This document shows, in pieces, positions 12,051 through 20,692 of a DNA stretch of 64,000 nt. The stretch comes from Nonomuraea spiralis (lineage in GTDB: Bacteria; Actinomycetota; Actinomycetes; Streptosporangiales; Streptosporangiaceae). Position 1 is the stretch's first letter. Each line of letters begins with the position of its first letter. A program made the position numbers and the translations under genes. The notes under the pieces are model-generated. The model saw only the letters and a program-made list of their open reading frames with translations, had not been told where the DNA came from and ran no database searches. The stretch spans positions 476,346 to 540,345 of the forward strand of contig NZ_BMRC01000005.1 of the NCBI RefSeq assembly GCF_014648435.1. Reading direction: 5' to 3'.

Positions 12051-13002
12051 GTGCTCCCGATGCTGCCGGACCTGCGTACGAACAAGCTCGTGTGGCCCGC
12101 GGTCGTGCTCACCCTGACCGCGCTCGTCACCACCCCCACCGCCCAGGCCACGGCGACCGGGAGCGGCAGCAGCGACTTCCACGGCGACGGGTACCAGGAC
12201 CTGGCGCTGGGCACCTCCGGGGCGCCGGGCCCCGGGGGAGTCACGGGCGCCGTCACCATCCTGTACGGCGGCCCGAACGGCACCTCCGGCCACTCACTGC
12301 GCCGCCCGGCTGCCTGACGCCGAACAATACCCCCTGCACCGACTGGGGCAGACAGGTGGCCGCCGGCGACGTACACGGCACCGGCCGGCAGCAGATCGCC
12401 CTGATCACGAGCAGAACCCCGGGCGAGTCCCCGTACCTCTACCTGTTGGACGATCTCACCCCCGAGATCGCGACCCGCGAGAACAGCCCGCGGGCCTGGG
12501 GCGCCCTGTGCAACGCCGACAACCGGGACGTCCTCGGCTGCCCCAAGAAGGACTCCCGCCTGGCCATGGGCGACGTGGACGGCAACGGCCATGTGGACCT
12601 CGTCATGACCAATCCCAGCATGCGCGGCATCCAGATCTGGGCGCGCCCAACGCCACCGCGTCCGGGCAGGCGGGAGCCGGCGGGATCGTCGTGATCCCGG
12701 GGTCGAAGAGCTCACCTCGCGGCCCGGTGCTCTCCGCGGCCCGGATCATTACCCAGGACGCCATGACAGCCCCCGACGGGGGCGCCCCGGCCAAGAACGG
12801 CGGGGCGGGCATGCTCGTCGTCCTGCGCGGCTCGTCCGACGGCGTCTCCGCCACCGGCACCCAGGTCTTCCACCCGAGCCAGTACGGCATCGCCTCACCC
12901 CAGACCGCCTCCGGCCAGACCCTGGCCCGACAACCGTCGTCCTCGGACCGTCGCCGGGCCCGGCGCCCGGTGACCACCAGGCCGTACGCCGACGGTTCAT
13001 GA
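12051..13002 (+). pseudogene. secreted FG-GAP/VCBS-repeat protein, frameshifted
   Basis: The coding signal runs through three frames. Frame one (12051 or ATG 12060 to 12317) has a signal peptide ending TPTAQA and an FG-GAP repeat (DFHGDGYQDLALG). Frame two, from about 12300 to 12645, continues with VAAGDVHGTGRQQIALI and LAMGDVDGNGHVDLVM. Frame three, to 13002, has GGIVVIPGSKSSP and GMLVVLRGSSDGVS. Intact members form an integrin-like beta-propeller with Ca-binding DxDxDG loops; here only part of a propeller is left and two frameshifts break it. Sequencing error is possible, but the 3' end is also lost. Confidence 0.75.
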
Positions 13003-13107
13003 TGTCCCCGGGGCGACGCCACGCTCATGGCCGCCGAGGGGCGGGAGGAGGCGGAGATGGGCGCGTACCCGGCCCGCTGGGCGCTGTACGACGACGTCGG
13101 ATCACAT

Positions 13108-13371
13108 TCACGCCGGTTGTCCCGGTGAAGCTGACGGGGGTCGATGGGTGAGGTAGGCGAGGACGGCGAGGACGCGGCGCTGGCGGTCGCCGTCCTCGGC
13201 CATGTCCAGCTTCTGGAAGATGCTCCGCATGTGGGTCTCGACGGTGCGTTCGGCCAGGGACAACCTGGCGGCGATGCCCGCGTTGCTGTGACCTTCGGCC
13301 ACCAGGGTGAGCACGTCGTGCTCGCGCTGCGTGAGCGCGGCGAGCGCGCCCCGGTGCCGGGTGGGGGCCAG
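13108..13371 (-). pseudogene. 3' fragment of a LuxR-family regulator
   Basis: Only the helix-turn-helix end is left: ALTQREHDVLTLVAEGHSN, then a recognition helix with ERTVETHMRSIFQKL. A normal NarL-type response regulator would have ~120-140 receiver residues before this. Instead the minus-strand frame runs antisense to a ricin-lectin fragment, so the 5' part has been deleted or replaced. Translation into a DNA-binding stub is not excluded but there is no fitting start site. Confidence 0.7.
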
Positions 13372-13383
13372 GAGCCCGGGCCG

Positions 13384-13551
13384 AAGTGGCGCGGCACCGG
13401 CTTCCCCTTCGAGCTGGTCGCCCGGCACAGCGGCAAGTGCCTGGACGTCCAGGACGCCGGCCGCGCCCACGGCGCCCACGTCCTCCAGGCGACCTGCTCC
13501 GACCCCTCCCACCCCCGCCCCAACCAGGTCTGGCGCATGCGAACCCCCTGA
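13384..13551 (+). pseudogene. 3' fragment of a ricin-B-type lectin domain protein
   Basis: The last ~55 codons before TGA at 13551 read FELVARHSGKCLDVQDAGR followed by a VLQATCS and NQVWRM pattern, the typical QxW-type CBM13/ricin repeat with paired cysteines. No start, signal peptide or catalytic domain precedes it; it abuts head-to-head the LuxR fragment. It is a truncated end of a secreted carbohydrate-binding protein. Confidence 0.65.
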
Positions 13552-13683
13552 CGCCGTCGGGCGGCAGGACCGTAGAGCCGGGACGACCACCATTTCGGGT
13601 GGCCGTAATGTCCGTGACGCCGCCCGTTCAGTGACAGCGGTAATGATCTTCGCGTTGCTCTTTCCAGCAGATCAGGAGTTCTC

Positions 13684-14289
13684 GTGAAGCGCATGATCTC
13701 GCTCGTCGTCCCGCTGCTCGGCGGGGCGGCGCTGCTCATGGCGGGCGCCGCCCCCGCCTCGGCGGACGTCGACTACTACAAGATCAACGGATTCAAGACG
13801 ATCCAGAGCCAGAACAACGGCGTGAACTTCAGCGCCAAGTCCGGCCGCTGCAACTACCAGGCGAAGTTCACCATCCAGACGGGAGGGGCCGGAGCCCCCA
13901 ACACGCCGGGCGCCTACCTGTGGATCATGGGCAAGCTGCTGCCCGGCTATCCCGTGGTCAACGGCAAGCCCAACTGCCAGGTCATGGTCTCCGGCCACCT
14001 GTACGACTGGAGCAGCAACACCTTCGACTCGACGGACCTGACGATGGCTCCTCAATACGGAGACACCTCGAACTTCGACATGTGGATCAAGACGAAACTC
14101 GGGGACTACGCGAACTACTCCGGCAGGACGCTGCAGTACGTCGAGTTGCGCGTCACCGACCTGGGATGGCACGACTACCTCAACCAGAGCGTCGTGGCCA
14201 AGTTCTACGACACCAGAATGTGCTCGCCGGGTGGATCCAAGCCCAAGTGGGACTGCGGTTACTACCAGAGCGGCACCACCAACCAGTGA
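13684..14289 (+). CDS. secreted protein, unknown function
   Basis: 201 residues from a GTG placed 5 bases after AGGAG (13674-13678). The signal peptide ends APASA near residue 27. The mature ~174 residues have four cysteines (GRCNYQ, PNCQVM, RMCSPG, WDCGYY), many Tyr/Trp/Asn and a beta-rich look (QYVELRVTDLGWHDYLNQS). No known domain is recognised. It has its own terminator and no operon partner. Confidence 0.75.
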   Translation: MKRMISLVVPLLGGAALLMAGAAPASADVDYYKINGFKTIQSQNNGVNFSAKSGRCNYQAKFTIQTGGAGAPNTPGAYLWIMGKLLPGYPVVNGKPNCQVMVSGHLYDWSSNTFDSTDLTMAPQYGDTSNFDMWIKTKLGDYANYSGRTLQYVELRVTDLGWHDYLNQSVVAKFYDTRMCSPGGSKPKWDCGYYQSGTTNQ

Positions 14290-14321
14290 CCCGGGATCGA
14301 GCTCCACACCCGTGAGACCCC

Positions 14322-14357
14322 CGACACCCCCACCGGCGTCCGCGGCCGGGGGTGTCG
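14322..14357 (+). terminator. hairpin after the secreted protein gene
   Basis: CGACACCCCC (14322-14331) pairs perfectly with GGGGGTGTCG (14348-14357) over 16 bases, 32 bases after the stop. Confidence 0.65.
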
Positions 14358-14423
14358 CCCCCCAGACCACGGCCGGCCTGCAGATCAGGGTGCGGGCCGT
14401 TCGATCCGGACGCGCCCGCGTGG

Positions 14424-16025
14424 TCATTCGCGCGGGCGATGGACGACCTTGTCGGTCGAACGGCCGGGATAGACCACGAGCAGGTGCTCCTCCAGCGGCG
14501 CGTCGGGGTCGTCCTCGTCCCACGGCACCGTACGGGCGTGCACGCGCAGGCGGTAGCGGCCCGGACCGGCGACGGCCAGGTCGGGCAGCGGCCCCGCCGC
14601 CCCGCTGTCGCCGCCCTCGGGGTACGCCGGCACGACCAGGCGGCCGCTGCGGCTGACGATGCCCACCTCGACCACCCGGTCCCAGCCGGCGAGCCGGAGC
14701 GGCGGGGCACGGTCGAAGGCCTTGACCGTCATGCACATCGGCGCGTTCTCCTCGGAGGTCACGACGGCGGCGCCGCTGCCGGCGGCGTCGATGAACCCGT
14801 CCTCGACGGCGTCGAAGATGTCGGCGGCCTCACCGTCACCGCCGTAGATGTCCCCGGGATCGCCTCCGCTGTCGTCGCGGTCGTCGTAGACGGCGTAGCC
14901 GCCCCCTTCGAACAACATGTACGCGGCCGTGCCCTGCCGCCTGGCCCGCACCTTGGGCCACGGGTCGGCGCACCGGGCGTTCGCCTCGGCCTTCCACCTG
15001 GCCTCTTGCAGGTCACGCTCGGCCTGAGCGCGGTACGCGTCGGCGGTCTGCCGGGCGACGACGCCGGGACACAGGTACTCAAGGGCCGCGGTCAGCTCGA
15101 TGACGTCCCCCATGCCGCCGGCCCGCTCGTGCAGCGTTCGCCGTTCCCGGTCGCCGGGCAGGGCGCACAGTTGCGCGCCGTAGGCGAGGACGCGCTGGTC
15201 GGCCAGCCGTTCGGGGAACATCGTGCCCGCCGCGAAGGTCTCGTTCCTGGCCAGGCAGAGGAACGACCGCCGCCGTTCGCCGGGCCCGAGGCCGGTCGCG
15301 GGGCGCAGCCGGTCGCGGCAACCCTCGTCGGCGGCCGTGTAGGTGAGCCGGGCGTCCCGCTCCGCGCCGACGACCGCCATCGGCAGGACGAGCACGAACG
15401 CGGCGGCGGCGAGCAACCGCGGCGCCCGCCCGGTTCCGGCCGCCGCGCCGTCCAGGGAGGGCGCGGCGAGCTCGTGCGCGGTACGCGCCGCCCACACGAC
15501 GAGCAGCCCGCCGAGCGCCTGCACGACGGGCGACAGGCCGTCGGACGTCAGCCATCCGCCCTGGAGCAACGCGAACGCCGTCGGGAGCAGCAGGGCGGTC
15601 CAGCCGACGGCGACCGTGACGGCACTGAACCGGCTGTCGCGTCGCTGCCCGGCGATGATCATCACCTTGCAGCCGACGGTCGCCATCACCAGCGGGAGCG
15701 CCGCCGCCGGCGGGACCTCGGCGAACGGCCGCAGCGCCGCGCCCAGCACCCCGGTCAGGCCGAGCCCGAGTGTGACGACCCGGAACCGGGCCGACACCCC
15801 GGAGAGGGCCCGTACCAGCAGGAACATCGTGGCGGTCCACACGGCCCAGCGCACGACGTGCTCCGCGACGCCGGACAGGTCGTCGAGCAGCTCCCAGAGC
15901 AGCAGGTCGCCGAGCACGTCCGCGTAGAGCAGGCGCCGCAGCCACACCACCTCGCGCGGCAGCGTCCCGGCGCGCGGCGCGGCGGGCCCGCGCAGGATCT
16001 GCCACAGCGCCCACGCGTTGAGCAC
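14424..16025 (-). CDS. multi-pass membrane protein with large C-terminal domain, unknown
   Basis: 533 residues from the GTG at 16025. About five or six hydrophobic segments lie in the first ~225 residues (for example WAVWTATMFLLVRALSG and LLAAAAFVLVLPMAVVGAE). The remaining ~300 residues are soluble and include cysteines and the acidic stretch YDDRDDSGGDPGDIYGGDGE. The last ~70 residues look like a beta-sandwich (GPGRYRLRVHARTVPWDEDD). The frame stays open and protein-like for another ~70 codons upstream (to about 16235: RPAAVAVALYLTTAAVAAWY) but has no ATG, GTG or TTG there. The N-terminus may have lost its start, or may use a rare codon. Function unknown. Confidence 0.65.
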   Translation of the reverse strand: MLNAWALWQILRGPAAPRAGTLPREVVWLRRLLYADVLGDLLLWELLDDLSGVAEHVVRWAVWTATMFLLVRALSGVSARFRVVTLGLGLTGVLGAALRPFAEVPPAAALPLVMATVGCKVMIIAGQRRDSRFSAVTVAVGWTALLLPTAFALLQGGWLTSDGLSPVVQALGGLLVVWAARTAHELAAPSLDGAAAGTGRAPRLLAAAAFVLVLPMAVVGAERDARLTYTAADEGCRDRLRPATGLGPGERRRSFLCLARNETFAAGTMFPERLADQRVLAYGAQLCALPGDRERRTLHERAGGMGDVIELTAALEYLCPGVVARQTADAYRAQAERDLQEARWKAEANARCADPWPKVRARRQGTAAYMLFEGGGYAVYDDRDDSGGDPGDIYGGDGEAADIFDAVEDGFIDAAGSGAAVVTSEENAPMCMTVKAFDRAPPLRLAGWDRVVEVGIVSRSGRLVVPAYPEGGDSGAAGPLPDLAVAGPGRYRLRVHARTVPWDEDDPDAPLEEHLLVVYPGRSTDKVVHRPRE

Positions 16026-16259
16026 GCAGATCGCCGTGGGCAGGAGCCGCGCCTCGTCGTCCGACGGCCAGAAACGCGCCGTCGCGACGACGACGAACCA
16101 CCGCCCGCCGTCGTACCAGGCGGCGACGGCGGCGGTGGTCAGATAGAGCGCGACGGCGACGGCGGCCGGACGCCCGAAGCGGTGACGGGCGACGGCGGCC
16201 CGGAGTAGGACGACGATGCGGATGATCTTATTGGACCGGCCGCCGCCCGCTTGCCGCCT

Positions 16260-16288
16260 GTCGGGGCCCGTCCGGGACGGGCCCCGAC
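16260..16288 (-). terminator. hairpin terminator
   Basis: GTCGGGGCCCGT (16260-16271) and ACGGGCCCCGAC (16277-16288) form a perfect 12-bp stem with a 5-base loop. It lies just beyond the remnant at 16293 and can also end transcription from the acyl-CoA dehydrogenase operon. Confidence 0.75.
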
Positions 16289-16292
16289 GCCG

Positions 16293-16440
16293 CTACTTCT
16301 TCTCGCAGGTGCGGTGACCGAGGAACACGTCGTCGATCCCCCACCACCCGGAAAGCTCGGATTCACCTCGCGCACCCAGATCGCCGCCTGGTACTTCGAC
16401 CACGTGGCGCCCCCGCCGCAGGAGTAGGCGTGGGTCCCGT
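16293..16440 (-). pseudogene. C-terminal stub of a secreted protein
   Basis: Minus-strand coding signal reads THAYSCGGGATWSKYQAAIW then VREVNPSF. After a frameshift near 16345 it continues GWWGIDDVFLGHRTCEKK to a TAG at 16293. The WWxIDDVFLGxRxC ending is common at the C-termini of secreted actinomycete peptidases and other large extracellular proteins. The rest of the gene is missing, its place taken by the acyl-CoA dehydrogenase gene whose stop is 3 bases away. Confidence 0.5.
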
Positions 16441-16442
16441 GC

Positions 16443-18278
16443 TCAGAACGCCGCCTCGGGAACTTCCATGAGATGGTTGTCCGCCGCCTCGACGACCGCG
16501 CGGTGACCGTCGAGCAGGGGCAGCACGGTGAGCGCGAAGAACCGCGCGACGGCCGTCTTGCCCACGTAGAAGGCGTGCGCGTCGGGGGAGAGGTCCCCCT
16601 GGTCCAGCCGGCGACGGGCCGTCGCGGCCTGACGCAGGAGCAGGTAGCCGACCATCAGGTCGCCCGCGCACATGAGCAGCCGGGTGGTGTGCTGGCCGGC
16701 CTTGTAGTGTTCGCGAGGGTCCCGCGCGGCACGTCCGGTGTGGCCGAGCATCGCCTCGACCATGCCGGCGACGGCGTCCCGGGCCCTGGCCAGGGCCTCG
16801 CGCTCGCTCCGCAGGCGGTCGTCCCCTCCGACGGCACGCAGGAACTCGTCGATCTCGGCCAGGACGACGTCGAGCGCGGCCCGGCGGTCTCTGACGATCT
16901 TGCGGAAGAACAGGTCCTGACCCTGGATCGCGGTGGTGCCCTCGTACAGGGTGTCGACCTTGGTGTCCCGTACGTACTGCTCCAGCGGGTAGTCCTGGAG
17001 GTAGCCGGAGCCGCCGAGCACCTGGAGGGCGTGCGCGAGCTGCTCGTACGAGCGCTCCGAGCCGACGCCCTTGACGATCGGCAGCAGGAACGCGTTCACG
17101 GCGCGGGCCCCGGTGACGTCGGTGCCCGTGCGCTCGCCGGCCGCCACCCGGTCCTGCCAGTCGGCGGTGTAGAGGACCAGCGCCCGCAGCCCTTCGGCGT
17201 ACGCCTTGGTGAGCATCAGGCTGCGGCGTACGTCGGGATGGTTGACGATGGTCACCTTGGGCGCGTTCCGGTCGCCCAGCCGGGTGAGGTCCGCCGACTG
17301 GATCCGGGTGCGCGCGTGGTCGAGGGCGTGCAGGTAGCCCGTCGACAGAGCCGCGACGGCCTTGAGCCCGACCATCATGCGGGTGTGCTCGATCACGTGG
17401 AACATCTGCGCGATGCCGTTGTGCACGTCGCCGAGCAGGAACCCGACGGCGGGCTCCCGCTCGCCGAAGCGGAGCTCGCACGTGGTGGAGGCCTTGATGC
17501 CCATCTTGCGTTCGAGGTTGGTCGCCCGTACGCCGTTGCGGGCGGACGGCTCGCCGCTCTCCTGGTCGAACAGGAACTTCGGCACGATGAACAGCGACAA
17601 CCCCTTCGTGCCCACCGCCTCGGCCCCCTCCGGACGGGCCAGCACCAGGTGCACGATGTTCTCCGCGAGGTCGTGCTCGCCGGAGGTGATGAAGCGTTTG
17701 ACTCCTTCGAGGTGCCAGGTCCCGTCCTCCTGCCGGACGGCTCTGGCGCGGCCGGCGCCGACGTCCGAACCGGCGTCGGGCTCGGTGAGCGCCATGGTGG
17801 CGCCCCAGCCTCGCTCGACGATGTGCGCGGCGATCCTGCGCTGCTCCGCGGTGCCCTCCCGGTGGACGACCGCGGCGAACGGCACCCCGGTGCCGTACAG
17901 GTGGGCCACGGGGTTGGACCCGAGGAGCAGCTCGGCCACCGCCCAGACGAGCGTGCGCGGTGCGGGTACGCCGCCCAGCTCCGGCGGGGCCTCCAGCCGC
18001 CACCACTCCGCGGCGCGCAGGGCGGCGTAGGACTTCTTGAGCGACTCGGGCACGACGACGTCCCCCGTGCCGGGGAAGAAGACGGGCGGATTGCGGTCGG
18101 CGTCGGCGTACGAGGCGGCCAGCGGCCCTTCGGCCAGCCGGGCCACCTCCGCGAGGATGTCCCGGCAGGCGTCGCGGTCCAGCTCGGAGAAGACGCCGGA
18201 GCCGAGGAACCGGTCGATGCCGAGCACCTCGAACAGGTTGAACTCGATGTCGCGGACGTTGCTTCGGTAGTGGCTCAT
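16443..18278 (-). CDS. acyl-CoA dehydrogenase, long FadE5-like type
   Basis: 611 residues, the length of the long ACAD subgroup with an extra C-terminal helical domain (usual ACADs are ~380). The flavin-binding motif MALTEPDAGSDVG is near residue 163 and the C-terminal LYEGTTAIQGQDL, carrying the catalytic-base region, is near 430. It would oxidise an acyl-CoA to the 2-enoyl-CoA with FAD, passing electrons to ETF. It is the last gene of the SDR-amidohydrolase-MaoC-ACAD operon and starts 34 bases after MaoC, with GGAGAGG ahead of the ATG. Together with MaoC it supplies two consecutive beta-oxidation steps. Confidence 0.92.
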   Translation of the reverse strand: MSHYRSNVRDIEFNLFEVLGIDRFLGSGVFSELDRDACRDILAEVARLAEGPLAASYADADRNPPVFFPGTGDVVVPESLKKSYAALRAAEWWRLEAPPELGGVPAPRTLVWAVAELLLGSNPVAHLYGTGVPFAAVVHREGTAEQRRIAAHIVERGWGATMALTEPDAGSDVGAGRARAVRQEDGTWHLEGVKRFITSGEHDLAENIVHLVLARPEGAEAVGTKGLSLFIVPKFLFDQESGEPSARNGVRATNLERKMGIKASTTCELRFGEREPAVGFLLGDVHNGIAQMFHVIEHTRMMVGLKAVAALSTGYLHALDHARTRIQSADLTRLGDRNAPKVTIVNHPDVRRSLMLTKAYAEGLRALVLYTADWQDRVAAGERTGTDVTGARAVNAFLLPIVKGVGSERSYEQLAHALQVLGGSGYLQDYPLEQYVRDTKVDTLYEGTTAIQGQDLFFRKIVRDRRAALDVVLAEIDEFLRAVGGDDRLRSEREALARARDAVAGMVEAMLGHTGRAARDPREHYKAGQHTTRLLMCAGDLMVGYLLLRQAATARRRLDQGDLSPDAHAFYVGKTAVARFFALTVLPLLDGHRAVVEAADNHLMEVPEAAF

Positions 18279-18312
18279 CGGCCCGGCCTCTCCTCCGTCA
18301 CGGGGGCGTGCG

Positions 18313-18765
18313 TCAGTGGTAGTAGCGGAAGACCGGCTGGGCGACGCAGACGGGCTTGTCGCTACCCTCGGCCGACAGGGTCACGTTGAGCACGAGCTGG
18401 ACGCCGCCGCTGATCTGCGTGACGTCGGCGACCACCGCGTGCAGCCTGATCCTGGCCCCGGAGGGCACGGGAGCGGGGAAGCGTACCTTGTCGAGCCCGT
18501 AGTTGACCTTGGTGGTGGCATCCCGGACGTCGAGCAGGTCGCCCCACAGAGGGATGATCAGCGCGAGGGTCAGGTAGCCGTGGGCGATCGTGCCGCCGAA
18601 CGGCCCGGCGGCGGCCGCGACGGGATCCACGTGGATCCACTGGTGGTCGCCGGTCGCCTCGGCGAAGAGGTCGATCCGGTTCTGGTCGACGGCGAGGTAC
18701 GGGCTGTGGCCGAGGTCCCGGCCGAGCAGGCCGGGCAGTTCGGCGACGGTGACGGTCGTGGTCAT
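18313..18765 (-). CDS. MaoC-like enoyl-CoA hydratase
   Basis: 150 residues, a single hot-dog domain. The hydratase-2 motif FAEATGDHQWIHVD with the catalytic Asp/His pair is near residues 35-47, followed by GPFGGTIAHGYLTLAL. It would add water to a trans-2-enoyl-CoA to give the (R)-3-hydroxyacyl-CoA. The start is supported by GGAGAT 6 bases upstream. It lies 13 bases after the amidohydrolase gene and before the acyl-CoA dehydrogenase. Confidence 0.9.
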   Translation of the reverse strand: MTTTVTVAELPGLLGRDLGHSPYLAVDQNRIDLFAEATGDHQWIHVDPVAAAAGPFGGTIAHGYLTLALIIPLWGDLLDVRDATTKVNYGLDKVRFPAPVPSGARIRLHAVVADVTQISGGVQLVLNVTLSAEGSDKPVCVAQPVFRYYH

Positions 18766-18778
18766 GACGGATCTCCGA

Positions 18779-19657
18779 TCATTGCGGCAGGCCGAGCAGG
18801 CGGCCCGCGTTCTCCTTGAGGATCTTGGGACGGACCTCGGGCTTGATGTCGAGCCGGTCGAAGTCGGCGATCCACCGGTCCGGCGTGATGAGGGGGAAGT
18901 CGGAGCCGAACAGCACTTTGTCCTTCAGCAGCGTGTTGGCGTAGCGGACCAGGTTCGGCGGGAAGTACTTGGGCGACCAGCCCGACAGGTCGATCCAGAC
19001 GTTCGCCTTGTGCGTGGCGATGGCCAGAGCCTCGTCCTGCCAGGGGAAGGACGGGTGGGCCAGCACGATCTGCAGGTCGGGGAAGGTCGCGGCGACCTCG
19101 TCCAGGAGCATGGGGTCGGACAGGCCCAGCCGGATGCCGCCGCCGCCGGGAAGCCCGGCTCCGATGCCCGTCTGGCCGGTGTGGAAGACGGCCGGTACGC
19201 CGAGCGCGGAGATCGCCTCGTACAGGGGGAAGGCCGCGCGGTCGGTCGGGTCGAAGTTCTGCAGGCTCGGGTGGAACTTGAACCCGCGCACCCCGTGCTC
19301 GGTCACCAGCCGGGCGGCGGCGCCGACGCCGGCCTCGCCGCGCAGTGGGTCGATGCTGGCGAAGGGGATGAGGACGTCGGGGTGGCGGGCCGCCGCGCGG
19401 GCGACGAACTCGTTGCCGATGGGGGGATGGCCGGTGGCGCGTTCGTGGTCGACGGCGAAGACGACCGCGGCCATGGCGCGCTCACGGTAGACGCCGGCGA
19501 CCTCGTCCACGGTCGGGGTGCGGTGCTCCGACTTGAAGTAGGCGGCGGAGGCCTCCATCAGGTCACCGCCGAGCGAGGTGTGGCCTTCGTCGTCCACCTC
19601 GACGTGGACGTGCACGTCGATGGCCGTGAGCGAGGAGAGGCTGATCGGCTGGGTCAT
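18779..19657 (-). CDS. metal-dependent amidohydrolase (Amidohydro_2 / ACMSD-like)
   Basis: 292 residues, a TIM-barrel hydrolase/decarboxylase. Likely metal ligands: DVHVHVE near residue 15, GFKFHPS, VFHTGQTG, LAHPSFPW and GSDFPL near residue 253. Members cleave C-N or C-C bonds, including decarboxylation of aromatic intermediates and hydrolysis of 1,3-dicarbonyls. Its ATG overlaps the SDR stop (ATGA), so the genes are coupled. In this acyl-CoA cluster it may process a cyclic or aromatic side product; the substrate is unknown. Confidence 0.85.
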   Translation of the reverse strand: MTQPISLSSLTAIDVHVHVEVDDEGHTSLGGDLMEASAAYFKSEHRTPTVDEVAGVYRERAMAAVVFAVDHERATGHPPIGNEFVARAAARHPDVLIPFASIDPLRGEAGVGAAARLVTEHGVRGFKFHPSLQNFDPTDRAAFPLYEAISALGVPAVFHTGQTGIGAGLPGGGGIRLGLSDPMLLDEVAATFPDLQIVLAHPSFPWQDEALAIATHKANVWIDLSGWSPKYFPPNLVRYANTLLKDKVLFGSDFPLITPDRWIADFDRLDIKPEVRPKILKENAGRLLGLPQ

Positions 19658-20571
19658 GCGCGCTGCTCCAAGGGCTGGGGGACGGGCTCGCCGACCGTCT
19701 GGGCATGCGGGCGGAACGTGGCCGGCCAGGTCTCGGCCAGCGCGTCGGCGCTCCAGCCGTCGTCGGTGAAGGCGCTGACGATCTGCTGCGGGTGTGACCA
19801 GAGGCTGACCTTGTCGCCGCCGACGCCGATGGCCTGCCCGGTGACGTCCGCGGCGGCGTCCGAGGCGAGGAACGTCACCACGCCGGCGGCGTCCGCGGTC
19901 GATCCGAGCGCGACGGCGCGACGGGCGAAGGAGGACAGCTTCTCGCCTCTGTCCAGCGCCTCGACGTGCTCGCGCAGGAAGGGCACCGTCCTGGTCATCT
20001 CGGTGGCGGCCACCGGGATGACCGCGTTGACGGTGATGCCGGCCCGGGCCAGCTCCATGGCCCAGGTGCGGACCATGCCGACGATTCCCGCCTTGGCGGC
20101 GGCGTAGTTGGTCTGGCCGAACGTGCCGCGCTGGCCGGTGGGCGATCCCACGCAGATGATGCGCCCTCCCTCGGCCTGCGCGCGCATGTGCACGGCCGCC
20201 GCGCGGGCACAGGTGAACGTGCCGCGCAGGTGGACGTGGACGACGGTGTCGAAGTCCTCGTCGCTCATCTTCCACAACACCGTGTCACGCAGGACGCCGG
20301 CGTTGGCGACCATGACGTCGAGCCTGCCGAACGCGGAGACCGCCCGGTCGACGAGGCTCTGCGCGGCTTCGGCGGTCCCGATCGCGGCAACCTGCGCGAC
20401 GGCGGTGCCGCCGGCCGCGGTGATCGACTCGACGGCGGCGTCGGCGGCCGCCGGGTCGATGTCGTTGACGACCACGCTCGCCCCGGCGGCTGCCAGGTCC
20501 TGGGCGTAGGCCAGTCCCAGCCCGCGTCCGGCCCCGGTGACCACCGCTACTTTCCCTGTCAGATCAGCCAT
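19654..20571 (-). CDS. short-chain dehydrogenase/reductase
   Basis: 305 residues from the ATG at 20571 (the frame is open further up, but MADLTGKVAVVTGAGRGLG is the natural start and AGAGG precedes it). NAD(P)-binding GAGRGLG is near residue 13, NAG near 92, the catalytic Ser in VGSPTGQRG and YxxxK in NYAAAKAG near 161. It resembles the 3-hydroxyacyl-CoA dehydrogenase type of SDR (17-beta-HSD4-like), fitting oxidation of the MaoC product. First gene of a leftward operon, divergent from the MarR gene. Confidence 0.9.
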   Translation of the reverse strand: MADLTGKVAVVTGAGRGLGLAYAQDLAAAGASVVVNDIDPAAADAAVESITAAGGTAVAQVAAIGTAEAAQSLVDRAVSAFGRLDVMVANAGVLRDTVLWKMSDEDFDTVVHVHLRGTFTCARAAAVHMRAQAEGGRIICVGSPTGQRGTFGQTNYAAAKAGIVGMVRTWAMELARAGITVNAVIPVAATEMTRTVPFLREHVEALDRGEKLSSFARRAVALGSTADAAGVVTFLASDAAADVTGQAIGVGGDKVSLWSHPQQIVSAFTDDGWSADALAETWPATFRPHAQTVGEPVPQPLEQRA

Positions 20572-20617
20572 CGGCCTCTGCTCCCGTCGCTCTCGCCTCT
20601 GTCGAACCTTGGGCTGG

Positions 20618-20647
20618 ACCGTACGCAAAAATAGATGATAAAGTCAA
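20618..20647 (-). promoter_or_regulatory. promoter of the SDR-ACAD operon
   Basis: On the minus strand -35 TTGACT (20642-20647) and -10 TACGGT (20618-20623) are 18 bases apart in a locally AT-rich stretch; the SDR start is about 45 bases downstream. Confidence 0.55.
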
Positions 20648-20671
20648 TAACTGAAAAGTTCCTTCATTGAC
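20643..20671. promoter_or_regulatory. nested inverted repeat, probable MarR operator
   Basis: GTCAAT (20643-20648) and ATTGAC (20666-20671) flank a second inverted repeat, AACT-GAAA-AGTT (20649-20660). It overlaps the -35 of the SDR operon and lies just upstream of the MarR gene, which fits repression of both directions by MarR. Confidence 0.55.
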
Positions 20672-20692
20672 AACCTCTACGAGAGGGTTGCC

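Noticed and set aside
10525..12117. Plus-strand frame of 530 codons opposite the coiled-coil gene
   Set aside because: Composition is that of an antisense frame; the minus-strand coiled coil has the natural heptad pattern.
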